From assembly GCF_025420585.1 (NCBI RefSeq), contig NZ_JAOEGB010000008.1, positions 186,001 to 250,000 of the forward strand: a stretch of DNA of 64,000 nt. The letters run 5' to 3'. The notes beneath the pieces were generated by a model, which had not been told where the DNA came from, searched no databases, and saw nothing but the letters and a program-made list of their open reading frames with translations. The stretch is from Planotetraspora sp. A-T 1434. GTDB lineage: Bacteria > Actinomycetota > Actinomycetes > Streptosporangiales > Streptosporangiaceae. This document shows positions 34,101 to 41,926 of the stretch, one piece after another. Position 1 is the stretch's first letter, and the number at the start of each line of letters is the position of its first letter. The position numbers were made by a program, and so were the translations under genes.

Positions 34101-34678
34101 GCCGTGAGCTCCCGCACTCCGCTGGCCTGCTCCGGCGACATGCAGACCAGGGTGCCCACCAGCACGCCGGTCTCGGTCATCGCGTGTCTGCGCTCGGCGA
34201 GGACGGCCAGCCCGAAGTCGATGATCATAGGCCCCTCGGCGCCCATGATGATGTTGTGCGGCTTGAGGTCGCGGTGTAGGAGGCCCGCGGTGTGGATCGT
34301 AGCCAGCCCTTCGGCAAGCGTGGCTCCGAGGATCGCGGCGAGCGCCGGTTCGAGCGGACCGTCGCCTGCCACGTACTGGCTCAGCGTGGTGCCCGGCACG
34401 TACTCCACCGCCAGCCAGGGGCGCGCCGCCAGGGGGTCGGCGGCGACCAGGGCCGCGACGCGGGGGCCGAACACGGTCTTGAGCGCCTGGACCTCGGCGG
34501 CGAATCGCCGGCGGATCTGCGTGTGGTCCAGCAGCCCGTCGTTGATCACCTTGACCGCGACCCGCTCCCCGGCGGGGGACATGCCGAGGTAGACGCGTCC
34601 CATCCCGCCGGAGCCCAGCCGCCCTTGAAGCACGAACCCGCCGATCTCTCTCGGATCGGATTCCGCCAGGGGGTCCAT
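31130..34678 (-). CDS. Ser/Thr kinase - AAA ATPase - TPR - LuxR fusion regulator
   Basis: 1182 residues from ATG 34678. Residues about 10-270 are a Hanks-type kinase: 'LGSGGMGRVYLG', catalytic Lys in 'VAVKVI', 'LLHRDLKPHNII', 'MIIDFGLAV' and 'MSPEQASG'. Residues about 335-600 are a MalT/LuxR-type ATPase with Walker A 'VTGPSGVGKSRLAEE' near 353 and 'FVLAVDDIDLLDA' as Walker B. A long TPR-like helical region (650-1090) follows, then a LuxR helix-turn-helix at about 1119-1178 ('LNGRERQVAKLAAHG', 'VEGDLRNVYAKLGV'). The family is known as large LAL regulators; the N-terminal kinase makes it a one-protein signalling system. Overlaps the globin gene. Confidence 0.88.
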   Translation of the reverse strand: MDPLAESDPREIGGFVLQGRLGSGGMGRVYLGMSPAGERVAVKVINDGLLDHTQIRRRFAAEVQALKTVFGPRVAALVAADPLAARPWLAVEYVPGTTLSQYVAGDGPLEPALAAILGATLAEGLATIHTAGLLHRDLKPHNIIMGAEGPMIIDFGLAVLAERRHAMTETGVLVGTLVCMSPEQASGVRELTAATDVYALGATLAYTLTGRYPYEADNVAALVYRIISPEVPPDLTGVSPELKSLLEAMLAVDPAARPGLTEVTRRLVGAVSAAGLTVTEARSRLVAAATTYMAPASPYPEPEQAARREVAPSDGRPTELDRSSLALRWPFVGRRAELEQLDDILASANCNAVLVTGPSGVGKSRLAEEFLAHARARGHAVAHVTATASASVVPLSALGPVLPAGLDLTDPHRIFDAVKARIDAAVASGRFVLAVDDIDLLDATSLALLAYLLAGSRLFLVATKRTEAVTPDALEALWRKGSALRVEIQSLDRQGSDTLLHLALGGPVAAPAAHALWEASQGNLLYLRELVLNAQADGALDDADGVWRLRRPLVAGAGMNDLVSQRLKELSQTERASVELLALCQPLGLDDLLAHTPIEVLTRLENLGLIALREEGRRQEVTLAHPLHARAVRESLPRLRARSLLLDQVSRVEAYGARRQADPLLLASWRLDATGTADPELLIRAALLARYTHDVVRAERLSRAALRHGPDCRAAVCLGESLGELGRFAEAEEQLRAATEYARGEDLEAVAVSRAMNLFYGLGRARDALASLRAAALAVGRTPGLAAVEAMVLAADGRPAEALAAAGEKEPRNRRHLVLWLRARTHALLDGGRVDEAAELGQRAYDEHRLLHDHTNVSHPAGALITVAGALLEQGAIAEAEQAVRLAQDKALDDEVGSLAMWLPWQLGRIELARGRPAVAEKQFREGLSQARAGGQPVAERLHLAGLLLAAAWSGRTAGPEISARLAELDGLPFRHHDVDRAQAWAKAAAGSLPEARAHLRDAARRYLATGQVTAAAALLHDVVRLGEAVPWLPAMQGPYAAVRVAHAEALGRRDPEGLAAAGWRFHALGANLLAAEALTAAAGHAGHRTAARHMLAVAELLERCEGARTPGIVTPEGVTTLNGRERQVAKLAAHGQTGPQIARSLVIPVDTVEGDLRNVYAKLGVDGAAELSALVRQEVCT

Positions 34679-34905
34679 GCACACCTGCCACACCACGTGA
34701 AGGGGAAAGCGCGCCTGCCCGACGGGACGGCACTGGGCTGATGGTAAAGGGTGCCGAAAGGTCTCACCAGATGGGGCTTCGCGTTCCGGGTGCCGGCCCG
34801 TGCCGATGCGGTGGCGCTCTGGCTGAGTTCCGTGGCGTCCGCGACCGCTTCGCCCGCAGATGGCCGGGCAGGGCGTCTGATGACTGTGGCAGGCTGCCCC
34901 GCGGG

Positions 34906-35140
34906 TCAGGCGGCGCCGGTTCGCGCCGCGGTGACCACCAGCGTGGCGTAGCCCATCGTGAAGCCGCCGCCCACCGCGTCGATGGCGGCGCCGATGCCCA
35001 AGAGCACCTCCTGCACCTTGGCCGGCGGGAGCTGAGCATGGAAGCCGACGGTGGGCAGCTGGTCCAGCCACTCGTCGCGGGTGTAGGACCGCTCCCAGTC
35101 GAATCGCCACTGCTCCGGGTCGCCGAACGCGCCCGCATGG
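34906..35140 (-). pseudogene. C-terminal fragment of a class I methyltransferase
   Basis: On the minus strand the frame reads 'AGAFGDPEQWRFDWERSYTR', 'DEWLDQLPTVGFHAQLPP', 'GIGAAIDAVGGGFTMGYATL' and ends VVTAARTGAA. This is the C-terminal third of the SAM-dependent methyltransferases that carry an 'FDWER.YTRDEWLDQLPT' element. The N-terminal SAM-binding part is missing: the homology stops where a plus-strand TetR fragment begins. Confidence 0.65.
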
Positions 35141-35141
35141 G

Positions 35142-35435
35142 TCGGTCGCTGTGGCGATCGTCGGCCTCGTCACCTCCCGGGATGACCTGCGCGCCCGGCT
35201 GCGCCAGGCCAGGCCGACCGGCGTCCCGATACTCGCGGAAGCAGCGGCCATGATCGCCTCCTACCTCACCATCGAGCGGGAACTGGGCCGCATCGCGGCC
35301 GATGCCGACGTCGACACGCTCGCTCCCACGCTGATCGGAGCCGGGCATCTGCTGTTCGCCGACCGGAAAGGCGTCCCGCCGGAGGCTGGAGCCGTTCACA
35401 AGGTCGTGACCACGGTCATCGCCGGCGTCGTGTGA
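35142..35435 (+). pseudogene. C-terminal fragment of a TetR-family regulator
   Basis: About 95 codons: 'LVTSRDDLRARLRQARPTGV', 'AAAMIASYLTIERELGRIAA', 'DTLAPTLIGAGHLLFADRKG' and 'AVHKVVTTVIAGVV'. This is the ligand-binding C-terminal half of a TetR regulator, without the helix-turn-helix. A GTG at 35151 could start a short peptide but a functional protein is unlikely. Confidence 0.65.
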
Positions 35436-35448
35436 TGAGGAGCGCGCC

Positions 35449-35667
35449 TTGTCCTTCAACGACTTGATCATCTTCTTCGGCCTGGCCTATGAGGTCATCG
35501 CTCCGCTGGTCGTTGGCGTTGGCGTGCTCGCCTTCATTGTTGGTGTTACCGGCACGCTCCTCATCGTCCTGTACGCCCTGACGCGTCGGTTCTTCCGCCT
35601 CCGGCGGGGGCCTCGGCTCCCGGACGACCGCGAGGAGCAAGGCTTCGTCCTTGAGTGGCTGAGGTAG
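35449..35667 (+). CDS. Small hypothetical membrane protein
   Basis: 72 residues from a TTG with GAGGAG about 8 nt upstream. A short N-terminus and one long or two short hydrophobic segments ('LAYEVIAPLVVGVGVLAFIV', 'GTLLIVLYALTRRFF') are followed by a basic tail that includes the codons of dispersed repeat copy 3. It begins 13 bp after the TetR remnant and may once have been co-transcribed with it. No family recognised. Confidence 0.45.
   Translation: MSFNDLIIFFGLAYEVIAPLVVGVGVLAFIVGVTGTLLIVLYALTRRFFRLRRGPRLPDDREEQGFVLEWLR
35596..35617 (+). repeat. Dispersed repeat, copy 3
   Basis: CGCCTCCGGCGGGGGCCTCG followed by GCTCCCGG, inside the 3' part of the small membrane protein gene. Confidence 0.6.
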
Positions 35668-35793
35668 AGCCTGGTCCTCCTTCGGATGCTCAAGCTTCGA
35701 GCGCGGTCGGGTCTTCCGGTGCCGGCCGGATCCGTCCCGCCGCCAGACTCTCCTCCAGATGCCTGAGGGAACCCGTACTGTCAGGGGGCCAGG

Positions 35794-37419
35794 TCAGGGG
35801 GCTAGGTCGCGGCGCCGGAACAGCGCCATCCCGGCCGCCGCGAGGACCGCCGCGACCGCCACCAGCGCGACGATCGGCCCGGCTGTGGCGTCCACCGCCG
35901 GAATCGACGGCACGTGGCTGAACGGCGACAGGTCGCGCACCTGCCGGGGCAGCCCCAGCACGTCTCCGAGCAGGCCGAAGGCGATGCTCACCACGAGCCC
36001 GGCCCAGGCGAGCGTCACGAGCAACCGCGGCAGTCCGCCGAAGACCAGCAGCACGAACCCGGCCACGGTCAGCGCCGCCGGCAACTGCGCCAGCCCCGCG
36101 CCGATCAGCGTCATCACCCCTTCGTCACCGCCGACGGCGGCGTCGGCGATCCCGGCTCCGGCACCCGCGAACACCAGCATGGCCGCCGCGCCGCCGGCCG
36201 CGCAGGCCAGGTGCGAGACCACCCACCGGACCCGGCCCACGGCCGTGGCCAGCACGGCCTCCGCCCGCCCGCCGGCCTCCTCGGAGCGCAGCCGCAGCAG
36301 CGTCTGTACGGCGAAGCCCGCCGCCAGCGCGCCGAAGACGTTCATCATCGCCGCGAAGTACACGTCCACCAGGCCGGGGGCAGCCGTGCCGGCGAGCTGG
36401 CCGATCAGCTGGGTGGCGCCCGCGTTGCCGCTCATGGCGTCGTTCACCGCGTCGCCGAGCGAGCCGATGCCCACGCCGAACGCCGCGCTGCCGATCACCC
36501 AGCCGAGCGCCGAGCCGCGGTGCAACCGCCACGCCAGCCCGAGCGGGCTCAGCAGCGCGCGCGAGCCGGTCGCCGGGCCCGGCCGGTCGGGGATCAGCCC
36601 GGCGCCCAGGTCACGCCGGTCGACCAGCGCGAAGGCGCCCAGCACGCACACGGCGAGCAGCACGACGGGCAGGGCGAGGACCCACCAGCGCTCCCCGCCG
36701 TACGGGCGCACCTGCATGCCCCAGCCGATGGGGGAGAGCCAGGACAACCAGTTGCTGGTCACCTGGATGCCGTCCGGCGCCCGCTCGCCGAGAGCGTCGC
36801 CGATGCCGCGGACCAGGTAGGCCACTCCGACGGCGGTGGCGGCGCAGGCGTTCGCCGCGCGGGAGCTCTGGAACAACTGCGCGGCGACCGCGGCGAGGCC
36901 GGCGAACGCCATGCCGATCGCCGCGCATGCGGCGCCGAACGCCAGCGCGCCGTCCGCCGGCAGCTTGGCGCCCAGCAGGGTGCCGGTCAGCGCCGCGCCG
37001 AGCAGCAGGTTGGCCCCGAGCGTCACGGCCAGCGCCGCGGTCAGTCCGGCGTGCCGGCCCACGGCGCCCGCGCCGACCATCTCGGCTCGGCCGGTCTCCT
37101 CGTTCTGACGCGTGTGCCGTACGACCGCGAAGGTGCTCATCAGCCCGGCGAGCACCATCATGAAGGCGAAGTTGCGGAAGTTGACCAGTGCGCCGATGTC
37201 GGTGCCGACCGGCGCGCCGCGCATCAGCAGGACGGCGGGGCTCCCACCGGCCCCCCGGAGCGCGGTGACCCGGTCCGCCTCGGCCGGGAACTCGTCGGCC
37301 ACGGCGGCGGCGCCGGCCGCCAGCACGGCGGCCGAGCCGATGATCCAGATCGGCAGCTGAACGCGGTCGCGGCGTACGGCGAGGCGGATCAGGTGGCCGG
37401 TGCCCGCGTAGGCGCTCAC
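35794..37419 (-). CDS. ABC-2 type exporter permease
   Basis: 541 residues from a GTG that overlaps the stop of the ATPase gene (GTGA). About twelve hydrophobic segments arranged as two similar halves, each starting with an amphipathic '[14 protein letters not shown]' or '[15 protein letters not shown]' element before the first helix. Large extracytoplasmic loops hold '[17 protein letters not shown]' and '[17 protein letters not shown]', the repeated motif of polyketide-antibiotic exporter permeases (TipE/Tmr-like). It works with the ATPase encoded just upstream to expel hydrophobic compounds. Confidence 0.85.
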   Translation of the reverse strand: MSAYAGTGHLIRLAVRRDRVQLPIWIIGSAAVLAAGAAAVADEFPAEADRVTALRGAGGSPAVLLMRGAPVGTDIGALVNFRNFAFMMVLAGLMSTFAVVRHTRQNEETGRAEMVGAGAVGRHAGLTAALAVTLGANLLLGAALTGTLLGAKLPADGALAFGAACAAIGMAFAGLAAVAAQLFQSSRAANACAATAVGVAYLVRGIGDALGERAPDGIQVTSNWLSWLSPIGWGMQVRPYGGERWWVLALPVVLLAVCVLGAFALVDRRDLGAGLIPDRPGPATGSRALLSPLGLAWRLHRGSALGWVIGSAAFGVGIGSLGDAVNDAMSGNAGATQLIGQLAGTAAPGLVDVYFAAMMNVFGALAAGFAVQTLLRLRSEEAGGRAEAVLATAVGRVRWVVSHLACAAGGAAAMLVFAGAGAGIADAAVGGDEGVMTLIGAGLAQLPAALTVAGFVLLVFGGLPRLLVTLAWAGLVVSIAFGLLGDVLGLPRQVRDLSPFSHVPSIPAVDATAGPIVALVAVAAVLAAAGMALFRRRDLAP

Positions 37420-38336
37420 CGGGACGCCTCCGCGGCGGCTTCGGGAGCGGCGGGCGCGTCGCCGTAGTGGCGCATGAAGAGCTCCTCCAGCGTCGGGGGC
37501 CGGCTCGTCAGCGTGTGCACCTCGAAGCCCGCAAGGTGGCGCAGCACGCGGGGCAGCTCCGCCGGGTCCACGTCGAACCGGGCCCGGGTGGTGTCCGCCA
37601 CCAGGTCATGCACACCCGGCAGCTCGGCCAGCCCGCTGATCGGCTGTGAGGCCTCCACGGCGATCGAGGTCCGGGTCAGGTGGCGCAGCTCCTCCAGCGT
37701 GCCCGACTCGACGGTGACCCCGTCGCGGATGATGCTGACCCTGGAGCAGAGGGCCTCCACCTCGGAGAAGATGTGGCTGGACAGCAGCACGGTCGCGCCG
37801 TTGCCGCTCACCTCGCGGACGGTCTGCTGGAACGCCGCCTCCATCAGCGGGTCCAGCCCGGAGGTCGGCTCGTCCAGGATGAACAGCTCCACGTCGGAGG
37901 CGAACGCGGCGATCAGCGCCACCTTCTGCCGGTTGCCTTTGGAATAGGTGCGGCATCGCTTCGTCGGGTCCAGATGGAACCGCTCCACCAGTTCCGCGCG
38001 CCGGGCCTTGTCCAGCCCGCCGCGCAGATCGCCGAACAGGTCGATGGCCTCGCCCCCGGACAGGTTGGGCCACAGGTTGACGTCGCCGGGGACGTACGCC
38101 AGCCGGCGGTGGAGCCGTACCGCGTCCTGCCAGGGATCACCGCCGAGCACCCGCGCCTGCCCCGCGTCGGCGCGCAGCAGGCCGAGGAGCACCCGGATCG
38201 TGGTGGTCTTGCCGGCGCCGTTCGGCCCCAGGAAGCCGTGAACCTCACCTGTTCTTACGACGAGATCGAGACCGTCCAGCGCCCGGGTCCGGCCGAACGT
38301 CTTGACGAGCCTGGCCACCGAGATGGCGTCAGTCAT
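37416..38336 (-). CDS. ABC exporter ATP-binding protein
   Basis: 306 residues; ATG with GAGGAG 9 nt upstream. Walker A '[21 protein letters not shown]', signature '[15 protein letters not shown]' (a degenerate LSGGQ), Walker B '[14 protein letters not shown]' and the switch His in '[11 protein letters not shown]' are present. A C-terminal DUF4162-like region follows ('[13 protein letters not shown]', '[10 protein letters not shown]'). Drug-exporter ATPase of the DrrA/Tmr group. Lies between the TetR gene (17 bp upstream) and the permease (4-bp overlap), one operon. Confidence 0.92.
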   Translation of the reverse strand: MTDAISVARLVKTFGRTRALDGLDLVVRTGEVHGFLGPNGAGKTTTIRVLLGLLRADAGQARVLGGDPWQDAVRLHRRLAYVPGDVNLWPNLSGGEAIDLFGDLRGGLDKARRAELVERFHLDPTKRCRTYSKGNRQKVALIAAFASDVELFILDEPTSGLDPLMEAAFQQTVREVSGNGATVLLSSHIFSEVEALCSRVSIIRDGVTVESGTLEELRHLTRTSIAVEASQPISGLAELPGVHDLVADTTRARFDVDPAELPRVLRHLAGFEVHTLTSRPPTLEELFMRHYGDAPAAPEAAAEASR

Positions 38337-38353
38337 CGTTGGTGCTCCTCGAA

Positions 38354-39043
38354 TCAGCGGAGCGTGGCTCCAGTGTCTGTGTGGGGGTCTGTGCGGGGGG
38401 ACGCGTCCTGCGTCTTGTCGAGAGCGGCCCGGATCACAGAGGCGTCTTCCAGGCTGAGCATCGGGTGGGAGTAGACGTCGATCAGGGCCCGGGCGAGCGG
38501 CAGGTCCCCCTGTGGGCTGAACACCTCGACGCCCATGGCGCGCGATATGTGCTGGTGCAGGACCGTGATGGACAGCGCCATCGCGGTGAACACGGCCGCC
38601 CGGTCCTTGCGGTCGACGTCGGGAGGATCGGGACGGCGCGTGTCGGCTTCGGCGAGCCACTGCTCGGTCATCTGGACCATCTCGTCGAACAGCGTCGCGG
38701 CGGAGCCCTCCGCCAGCGCCCGCGCCAGATATCGCTGGTATGGCCCCAGCGCGGTCCGGGAGGCGGCAACGTAATTGATGTCGCCGGGCGCGGGGTCGGC
38801 CCGGACCTGGTCGTTGAGGCGCCGGACCACCTTGACCAGGTGAGCGTCGCACGCCTCGCGAAGCGCCTGCTTGGATCCGAAGTGGTGACGCACCAGGCCC
38901 GAGGACACACCGGCGGTCTCGGCGATCCCCCTGATCGTCGCCCGCTCGAACCCGTGCTCACCGAAGTGCAGCAGCGCCGCGTCCCTGATGCGAGCGCGAG
39001 CCGTGAGGTCTTCGGGGTCCGGTCCGGCCGTCGTCACTGCCAC
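38354..39043 (-). CDS. TetR family regulator of the ABC exporter
   Basis: 229 residues from a GTG. The N-terminal TetR helix-turn-helix is clear: '[20 protein letters not shown]', '[19 protein letters not shown]', '[15 protein letters not shown]'. The C-terminal part is all helical and would bind the inducer, perhaps the exported drug. First gene of the exporter operon; it should repress its own promoter through the dyads at 39070-39105. Confidence 0.9.
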   Translation of the reverse strand: MAVTTAGPDPEDLTARARIRDAALLHFGEHGFERATIRGIAETAGVSSGLVRHHFGSKQALREACDAHLVKVVRRLNDQVRADPAPGDINYVAASRTALGPYQRYLARALAEGSAATLFDEMVQMTEQWLAEADTRRPDPPDVDRKDRAAVFTAMALSITVLHQHISRAMGVEVFSPQGDLPLARALIDVYSHPMLSLEDASVIRAALDKTQDASPRTDPHTDTGATLR

Positions 39044-39069
39044 CTGTCCCTACACGTGCATATGGCTTA

Positions 39070-39105
39070 CTATCCGAACGAATAGGAAGCTACACGCGTG
39101 TGTAG
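39070..39105. promoter_or_regulatory. Two inverted repeats upstream of the TetR gene, probable operators
   Basis: CTATCCGAACGAATAG at 39070-39085 is a near-perfect dyad (one mismatch between the 7-bp arms). CTACAC-GCGT-GTGTAG at 39090-39105 is a perfect 6-bp dyad. Both lie 27-62 bp before the TetR start, where an autoregulatory operator is expected. Confidence 0.55.
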
Positions 39106-39238
39106 CCACTGTCCAGTGCGAAGGGTCGCTGTGGATGTCAGTGGCATAAGTCTCCGCGCCGACCGCCTTCCGGATCCGGCCAGGACCGGAGCCGCCGTCT
39201 CTGGTGCCGAAAACAAGGCCCAAGAGGGTCGGTGTCTC

Positions 39239-40030
39239 TTACTCTTTGATCGCCCACTGGCCTTTCTGGCCGGCGAGCCCGCCGTCCAGCGCGAACTGGA
39301 ACGTCGCCGGGCGCCTGCGTCTCGGGGTCTCGAAGACGATGACGCCTGAAACGCTGTTGCCAGGTCCCAAGGCCGTCACCTGCTGCAATGTGTCCCCCTC
39401 GCGCACATCGGTGAAGAACGCCGGTCCGTGCCGCACGCCCCGGTCGTCGATCAGGAGGGCCCCTGCCGAGGGGGTGTCGCTGTAGGGGACCTCGCCCGTG
39501 TTGTCGAGCTCGACCTCCACCGCGACCAACACGCCGTTGTTTGGCGACATCATGGACGGGTCCTTGGGGGTGGCGTCCATGATGACCTTGTTAACCGTCA
39601 CCGCCACCTCGAGCGCACGGTCCAGGCCCTTGAGCGGAATGGTGTCGCCGAGGGCTGCGGCGGGCTGGCGCGTGCTCGCCGGCTCTCGCCCGGCCTCTGG
39701 CCGAACCGATGACCGAACCTTTGGCTGAACCGATGGCCGAACCTCTGGCCCGATCGCTCTGCCGGGAAGAGTGGTCGCCGGGGCGGTGCCGATGACGGCC
39801 TGCGGCCTTCCAGAGTTGTCCGCCACGGCGACGATGGCCGCGTAGCCGCCGAACAGGACGATTACGGCAGTGCCTGCCAGGACCACAAGGACCCCGGGGT
39901 CGCGGCGCGCTTTCGTCGCGGCGGGGCCGTGCCGGCCTGAAGGGGGACCGTACGGTTCCGGGCGCGGCGGCGGCTCGCCGGGGCCTGCCGGCCACTGGCG
40001 TGAACCTTGCGGGCCCTGCTGTTGTCCCAT
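39239..40030 (-). CDS. Membrane-anchored DUF4352-like protein
   Basis: 263 residues. A proline/glycine-rich cytoplasmic N-terminus (about 45 residues) precedes one membrane helix ('GVLVVLAGTAVIVLFGGYAA'), a low-complexity spacer with 'VRPSVQPKVRSSVRPEAG' repeats, and an extracytoplasmic beta domain (about 130-263) with 'VNGV'-type strands: 'NNGVLVAVEVELDNTGEVPY', 'GALLIDDRGVRHG' and 'GNSVSGVIVFETP'. This is the immunoglobulin-like DUF4352 fold often seen in secreted actinobacterial proteins. Role unknown. Confidence 0.7.
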   Translation of the reverse strand: MGQQQGPQGSRQWPAGPGEPPPRPEPYGPPSGRHGPAATKARRDPGVLVVLAGTAVIVLFGGYAAIVAVADNSGRPQAVIGTAPATTLPGRAIGPEVRPSVQPKVRSSVRPEAGREPASTRQPAAALGDTIPLKGLDRALEVAVTVNKVIMDATPKDPSMMSPNNGVLVAVEVELDNTGEVPYSDTPSAGALLIDDRGVRHGPAFFTDVREGDTLQQVTALGPGNSVSGVIVFETPRRRRPATFQFALDGGLAGQKGQWAIKE

Positions 40031-40267
40031 CGTCTGGCTCCCGGAGCGGCGGTCTTCGTCGTCGGGTAAGACGCATGACGCGCCGTCAGGGGTTCGTGAT
40101 AACGCGAGTTTCCTGATTACGGATGCCCACCGGTGGCGACTTCTTCGCCGCTCCCGGCAGATATCTCCGGCATCTTCTTCCCGACGAGGCGTGAGCCGGG
40201 GGTCAGGGCGTACTGCTGCCCCCCGGCTGCCCGGGATCGCCGGGCGGCGCCCGGAGGCACCGCGACG

Positions 40268-40951
40268 CTACTCCCAGGGGGCGGCGCCGTAGGAGCGGCA
40301 GTCGACGATCCGTCCGATGCCCTGGGCGTCGTAGACAACCTCGATGTCGACCGGATGGCCCAGCGTGCGGGCCGTCTGGCGCGCGAGCGCGCGGAGCCGC
40401 CTGCGTCCCATCCAGCCCAGGCTCTCGGCCGGGTTCTCCGTCTCCGGGACGCTCGTCCAGATGCTCGTGCCGCGTTGGCGCCTGAGCGGGTGGCCGCTCA
40501 TCGCCAGCACCGAGCGGTGTACGGCCGGCACGCGCTGGACCACGATGCTCCATGGCCGCCACCGGGCGTAGGGATTCTCGAGGTTGTTGTGCAGCAGGAC
40601 GTCGCACAGCCCGTCGAGCAGGCCGTTCCAGGTGCTGCCGTCGTGGAAGTGGGGGCCCGCGCCGAAGCCGTCGCCGGACGGGCTGCTCACCGACAGGGCG
40701 ATGCGCACGGGCCCCTTCGTCCGCGCCCAGGCCTGCCGTAGTGCGGGCAGCATGCCGGAATCCTCCGCGTTGATCGCCGCCGCCGGGACCACGAAGCCGT
40801 ACGCGACCGGAAGCCCCAGTCGCAGGGCCCTGGACAGCAGCGCCGCGCCGTCACCGACGAGCTCGGCGTCAAGCGATTCCGGCGCGCCCAGGGGGATGGC
40901 CATCGGTACGGCGGCGCGGTCCAGCGTGGGGTTGTGTGCGAGATCCCTCAT
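40268..40951 (-). CDS. Protein resembling the N-terminal domain of PEP/pyruvate dikinases
   Basis: 227 residues. 'LGLPVAYGFVVPAAAINAED' recalls the 'GxPVPpGFVvt' start of PPDK/PEP-synthase N-terminal domains, 'GPVRIALSVSSPSGDGF' recalls the 'vAVRSSatgED' strand, and 'PVDIEVVYDAQGIGRIVDCR' the closing 'DIEWAid.dG.lyilQaR' strand. The total is shorter than the 330-residue ATP-grasp domain, and catalytic Arg residues are not obvious, so activity may be lost. A stand-alone member of unknown role; the call is tentative. Confidence 0.45.
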   Translation of the reverse strand: MRDLAHNPTLDRAAVPMAIPLGAPESLDAELVGDGAALLSRALRLGLPVAYGFVVPAAAINAEDSGMLPALRQAWARTKGPVRIALSVSSPSGDGFGAGPHFHDGSTWNGLLDGLCDVLLHNNLENPYARWRPWSIVVQRVPAVHRSVLAMSGHPLRRQRGTSIWTSVPETENPAESLGWMGRRRLRALARQTARTLGHPVDIEVVYDAQGIGRIVDCRSYGAAPWE

Positions 40952-41125
40952 CGCTCCTCCATCCAGGCGAGGTCATGGACCGACCATAGGCACGGACGCG
41001 CCGGCGGGGATCAGTCAGTCGACTGTGCTGGAGGCTGAACGGGAACGGAATGTCGCCACGCGGGACGCCGCGCGCGGCAGGGCATGCTTTCAGGCACGAC
41101 TAGCGTTGCGGCATCCCAGCGTCGC

Positions 41126-41926
41126 TCAGAGGGGGAGCAGCGCCACGGCGGCCTCGCTCGTGAGCGGCAGGAAGGTGAAGCTCTCCTGCAGGTAGAGCCG
41201 CACGACCGCCTCGGTGTGGCTGTCGTAGCCGATGGAGATGTCCTGCCCGAGGTGGAGCGCGAAGTCGCCGCCCCGGGTGGTCAGCACGATGGCGCCGCTG
41301 ATCGCCGGAGCCCAGATGATGTCGCCGCTTACTATCCGCCGGATGTGCTCCAGCACCGGGTAGCCGTGGTCGCTCGTCTCGCTGACCCCGGTGTACGCGT
41401 CGGCGCTCAGCAGCACACTGTACGGACCGTCCACGCCGGCCATCCGGAGCCGGCTGACGGCCTGCGCGATGGCGTCCGGGTACTTCGTGATGTCGCCGGG
41501 CAGCGCCAGGGCCTCGTCGCCGCTGCTCTGCCTGATGCCCACGATGCCGCCGGAGAGATAGCCCTCGAAGATGGCCTGGTCCTCGGCCAGGGCCATCGCG
41601 CGGGCGGCGTCTTTGACCGGCTGCCAGTCGGAGTCGCCCGATCCGCGCTCGACGTCGTCGATCGCGTCGCGGCTCAAGGTGAACGGGCGGCGCAGCTCGA
41701 CGACGTGGGCCGCGTCACGCTGCCGGGCGATGATGCCGTCTGCGGGGGCGTCGATCGGGCGCAGGTGACCGGTCCCGACGGCGGCCAGGGACGGGCCCGA
41801 GGGGCCGACGACGTCCACGACCCGCCGCCCGGCGAGATGACGCTTGAAGGTGCGGCTCGCCTCCTCCTCGATCTGGGCCCAGGCGGCGTCCGAGATCGGC
41901 GCCAGTTCGCGGTGCAGGTTGTTCAT
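41126..41926 (-). CDS. Encapsulin shell protein (family 1)
   Basis: 266 residues, the usual length. 'NLHRELAPISDAAWAQIEEE' at the start, 'VDVVGPSGPSLAAVGTGHL', 'PFTLSRDAIDDVERGSGDSD', 'YSVLLSADAYTGVSE' and 'GQDISIGYDSHTEAVVRLYL' are the family's HK97-like elements. The subunits form a hollow icosahedral nanocompartment. The ATG overlaps the stop of the DyP peroxidase gene, whose product carries a cargo-loading tail, so shell and cargo are translated together. Confidence 0.95.
   Translation of the reverse strand: MNNLHRELAPISDAAWAQIEEEASRTFKRHLAGRRVVDVVGPSGPSLAAVGTGHLRPIDAPADGIIARQRDAAHVVELRRPFTLSRDAIDDVERGSGDSDWQPVKDAARAMALAEDQAIFEGYLSGGIVGIRQSSGDEALALPGDITKYPDAIAQAVSRLRMAGVDGPYSVLLSADAYTGVSETSDHGYPVLEHIRRIVSGDIIWAPAISGAIVLTTRGGDFALHLGQDISIGYDSHTEAVVRLYLQESFTFLPLTSEAAVALLPL

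Noticed and set aside
34679-35251. Upstream extension of the kinase-LuxR frame
   Set aside because: The added residues have no kinase-like features and overlap the methyltransferase and TetR remnants in other frames; the glycine-rich loop begins normally after ATG 34678.
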